This document shows, piece after piece, positions 62,207 through 64,000 of a stretch of DNA of 64,000 nt. The stretch is taken from contig NZ_JACXAE010000084.1 in assembly GCF_014698965.1 (NCBI RefSeq), positions 31,475 to 95,474 on the forward strand, written 5' to 3'. Position numbers and translations under genes: made by a program. The notes under the pieces are model-generated. The model was given only the letters and a program-made list of their open reading frames with translations, was not told where the DNA came from and did no database searches. Within the stretch, counting starts at the first letter, position 1. The number at the start of each line of letters is the position of its first letter. This DNA comes from Iningainema tapete BLCC-T55 (GTDB taxonomy: Bacteria; Cyanobacteriota; Cyanobacteriia; Cyanobacteriales; Nostocaceae).

Positions 62207-62239
62207 GAATTTTATAATATTGTATGGATGTTGATGTTT

Positions 62240-63259
62240 TTAGGGGTTATTTCTATTTTTCCTTTTTAACCGTTTGGGTTTTGTAATGCTTCGCAAGAGG
62301 CGACTAATCCAGTTTGAAGAGGATTGTTTTTTACCAGTTTGTGCAGGTTGATTTGGTTTCATGCCTTGTTGAAGGCGAGCATTTTCAGTTAAAGGTATAG
62401 CATTTTTAGTTGGGACAATTTGTGAACCATATTTTCTTGCATAAACCTGTGTGAATTCAGCCCCAAAAAACAGAATTTGGGCAGCGTAGTTAACCCAAGC
62501 TAGAAAAGCCACTAGCGAACCAGCCGCGCCATAAACAGAGCCAAAACTGCTGCGACTTAGATAAAGAGCTAGTAAATACCTACCAATAGAAAACAAAAAT
62601 GAAGTAAGGGCGGCGCCAATTAATACATCACTCCAAGTTATTTTAACATCTGGCAGAACTTTGAATATTAGTCCAAACAATACTGTAGTGATGGCGAAAC
62701 TAAGTATAACGTTGGCTATCTGCAACAAATCGCCCACACCTGGTATTAGACTGCTAAAGTATGTAACTACTGTTTGCAAAATCGTAGTTATTATCAGTGA
62801 CACAAGTAGTAAAAAGCCAATAGCTAGCACCATCGCAAAGGACAAAATGCGTTGGCGAACCATGTTTTTCATCGCACGCCCTGGTTTTGGCTGTACTTCC
62901 CAGATGGTGTTGAGGGAATCTTGCAATTCACTAAACAACCCAGTAGCACCAAATAGTAGAACAATAACACTGATAATTGAGGCGATCGTTCCTACTTGTG
63001 GCTGGCTAGCATTGTCGATGGCTGTGTTGATAACTTGTGCCCCAGCAGAACCTACTAAACCTGTAAGTTTTTCTTTTGCCTGACCTTCTCCTTCTTTTCC
63101 TAGTACCGCTCCCACTACTGCAATTACAATAATCAACAGTGGTGTTATGGAAAAAATCGTGTAATAAGATAAAGCAGCCGCTAGCCGTGATGCCTTGTCT
63201 TTACTCCATTCTTGGAATGTCTCTTGAAACAACCCCCAAACCGCCCGTAAATTCATCAA
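62240..63259 (-). CDS. YihY/BrkB family inner-membrane protein
   Basis: The 339-residue protein has the family signature: KDKASRLAAALSYYTIFSITPLLIIVIAVVGAVLG, VLLFGATGLFSELQDSLNTIWEVQPKPGR, YGAAGSLVAFLAWVNYAAQILFFGAEFTQVYARKYG. Six membrane segments are visible. The C-terminus is Lys/Arg-rich. The family (formerly called ribonuclease BN, a misnomer) has no proven transport role. The gene is intact. Confidence 0.92.
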   Translation of the reverse strand: MMNLRAVWGLFQETFQEWSKDKASRLAAALSYYTIFSITPLLIIVIAVVGAVLGKEGEGQAKEKLTGLVGSAGAQVINTAIDNASQPQVGTIASIISVIVLLFGATGLFSELQDSLNTIWEVQPKPGRAMKNMVRQRILSFAMVLAIGFLLLVSLIITTILQTVVTYFSSLIPGVGDLLQIANVILSFAITTVLFGLIFKVLPDVKITWSDVLIGAALTSFLFSIGRYLLALYLSRSSFGSVYGAAGSLVAFLAWVNYAAQILFFGAEFTQVYARKYGSQIVPTKNAIPLTENARLQQGMKPNQPAQTGKKQSSSNWISRLLRSITKPKRLKRKNRNNP

Positions 63260-63496
63260 CTACTCCTTTTAGTAGGATGCAAATGCCACTATATATCTTT
63301 GATACCAAATAAACTGCCTATGCCGCATCCTTCCCAAGGCATTTGTATGGCGTCTTGGAGGTAGAATTTACTTTGGGTAAGCAGAAGTACTGTGGTAATT
63401 GTGCGATTCATAGCAGATTCTTTACTCGCTTTCGCCTACTTTATATGTCAGAATATTGGTATCGTCATTCGTCGCCATCGCTTTTAGTGACTGCCA

Positions 63497-63745
63497 ATGT
63501 ATAATGTAGAGCTTCCCGAATTACCGACTGACTTCGCTGAATTGATGCGTCGAGTATTATTAGGAGAAGAAGTGATCATTTCGCAAGCTGGTACTCCCAT
63601 TGCTCGTATAATACCTATTGAAGGACAAACATTACCTCGAATTCCAGGTTTGGATAAAGGTAAGGTGATCGTTGCCCCTGACTTTGATGCGCCCCTACCT
63701 GAAGATATTCTCAACGGTTTTCTTAATCCAGCAGATGAAAGATAA
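63497..63745 (+). CDS. Phd-type antitoxin
   Basis: The 82-residue protein has LPELPTDFAELMRRVLLGEEVIISQAGTPIARIIPIE, the Phd-like core (EVIISQAGTPIARI). The tail (PDFDAPLPEDILNGFL) is the toxin-binding part. Its stop overlaps the PIN gene start (ATAATG). The toxin appears truncated. Confidence 0.85.
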   Translation: MYNVELPELPTDFAELMRRVLLGEEVIISQAGTPIARIIPIEGQTLPRIPGLDKGKVIVAPDFDAPLPEDILNGFLNPADER

Positions 63746-63927
63746 TGAGAGCATTACTTGATACCCATGCTTTCCTTTGGTGGGTTACGGATGATTCACG
63801 ACTTTCACCTACTGCAAAAAGTATAATTACTGACTCTAGTAATCTTCTATTTTTGAGTGCGGCTAGTGTTTGGGAAATCGTTATCAAAGTGCGCTTAGGA
63901 AAATTAACTTTACCTGAACCACTGTAA
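63745..63927 (+). pseudogene. Truncated VapC-type PIN-domain toxin
   Basis: The 60-codon frame starts MRALLDTHAFLWWVTDDSRL and has ASVWEIVIKVRLGKLTL, the first two motifs of a PIN toxin. It stops at TAA (63925-63927) where the family normally continues for about 65 residues. A run of C follows at 63938-63946, and no toxin C-terminus is seen in the remaining 70 bp. The toxin may be truncated or disrupted. Confidence 0.7.
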
Positions 63928-64000
63928 CCATTCACTCCCCCCCCCATGCGCGTGGCATGAAAATTAGCAAGTTTGCACGCAGGTAAAGAATATTGGCTCA

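Overview
This window is chromosomal DNA from a cyanobacterium, most likely a filamentous, large-genome member of the Nostocales group. The evidence is photosystem I PsaC, NDH-1 subunit H, a minC-minD-minE cluster, many copies of the HIP1 octamer GCGATCGC, many solo toxin-antitoxin genes, and abundant small palindromic repeats between and inside genes. The genus cannot be fixed from the sequence alone. I recognised no rRNA, tRNA, CRISPR array, transposase or prophage.

Region by region. 0-10 kb holds a Tat-type flavoprotein with an embedded Rieske domain (cut by the window edge), a divergent TetR regulator, a DUF6464 protein, fmt, a secreted unknown protein, minE-minD-minC on the minus strand, and a DUF1537-type kinase. 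A palindromic repeat family with TGTAGAGACG ends is concentrated here, and it supplies the stop codons of four genes. 10-14 kb has a two-gene minus-strand operon: a RecQ-type helicase fused to a ComF-like phosphoribosyltransferase domain, overlapping a DprA-like protein. 14-17 kb is a putative surface operon of two small secreted 11-residue-repeat proteins and a haemagglutinin-type (TPS) exoprotein. 17-25 kb carries a cupin, a 5'-truncated acetolactate decarboxylase, a double GNAT acetyltransferase, a Glu/Leu dehydrogenase, a cytochrome P450 with an AraC regulator, ndhH and an AhpD-like gene.

25-32 kb is accessory: a peptidoglycan-binding protein, a duplicated DUF2141 gene with remnants of a duplicated MarR locus, a MarR regulator with two strong inverted repeats in front of it, several small unknown genes and a MITE-like element. 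32-38 kb has a VapBC-like pair, an HlyB-like ABC exporter with cyclic-nucleotide-binding-like and degenerate C39 domains, its HlyD partner, and an alpha/beta hydrolase. 38-41 kb has psaC and glmS. 41-52 kb has a RelBE-like pair whose toxin is frameshifted, a sugar dehydrogenase/lactonase pair, Uma2 and VapBC genes, a sugar isomerase-like gene, and a large frameshifted phosphodiesterase/phosphatase with RTX-like repeats behind a PHO-box-like sequence. 51.5-64 kb has SpoIIM, GPDPase-membrane-like and RDD membrane proteins, a DUF1868 protein, holA, a LuxR regulator, a ParE/Phd pair with a perfect 19-bp-arm operator, a bestrophin, purB, Uma2, a BrkB-family protein and a Phd/truncated VapC pair.

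The most promising possible novel system is the RecQ-ComF fusion with DprA-like protein, which looks like a rearranged version of the competence set ComFA/ComFC/DprA. The most striking non-genic signals are the stop-codon-embedding palindromes, their shared left-arm duplications, and in-frame repeat insertions in several genes. All functional calls come from reading motifs by eye; no database search was run.
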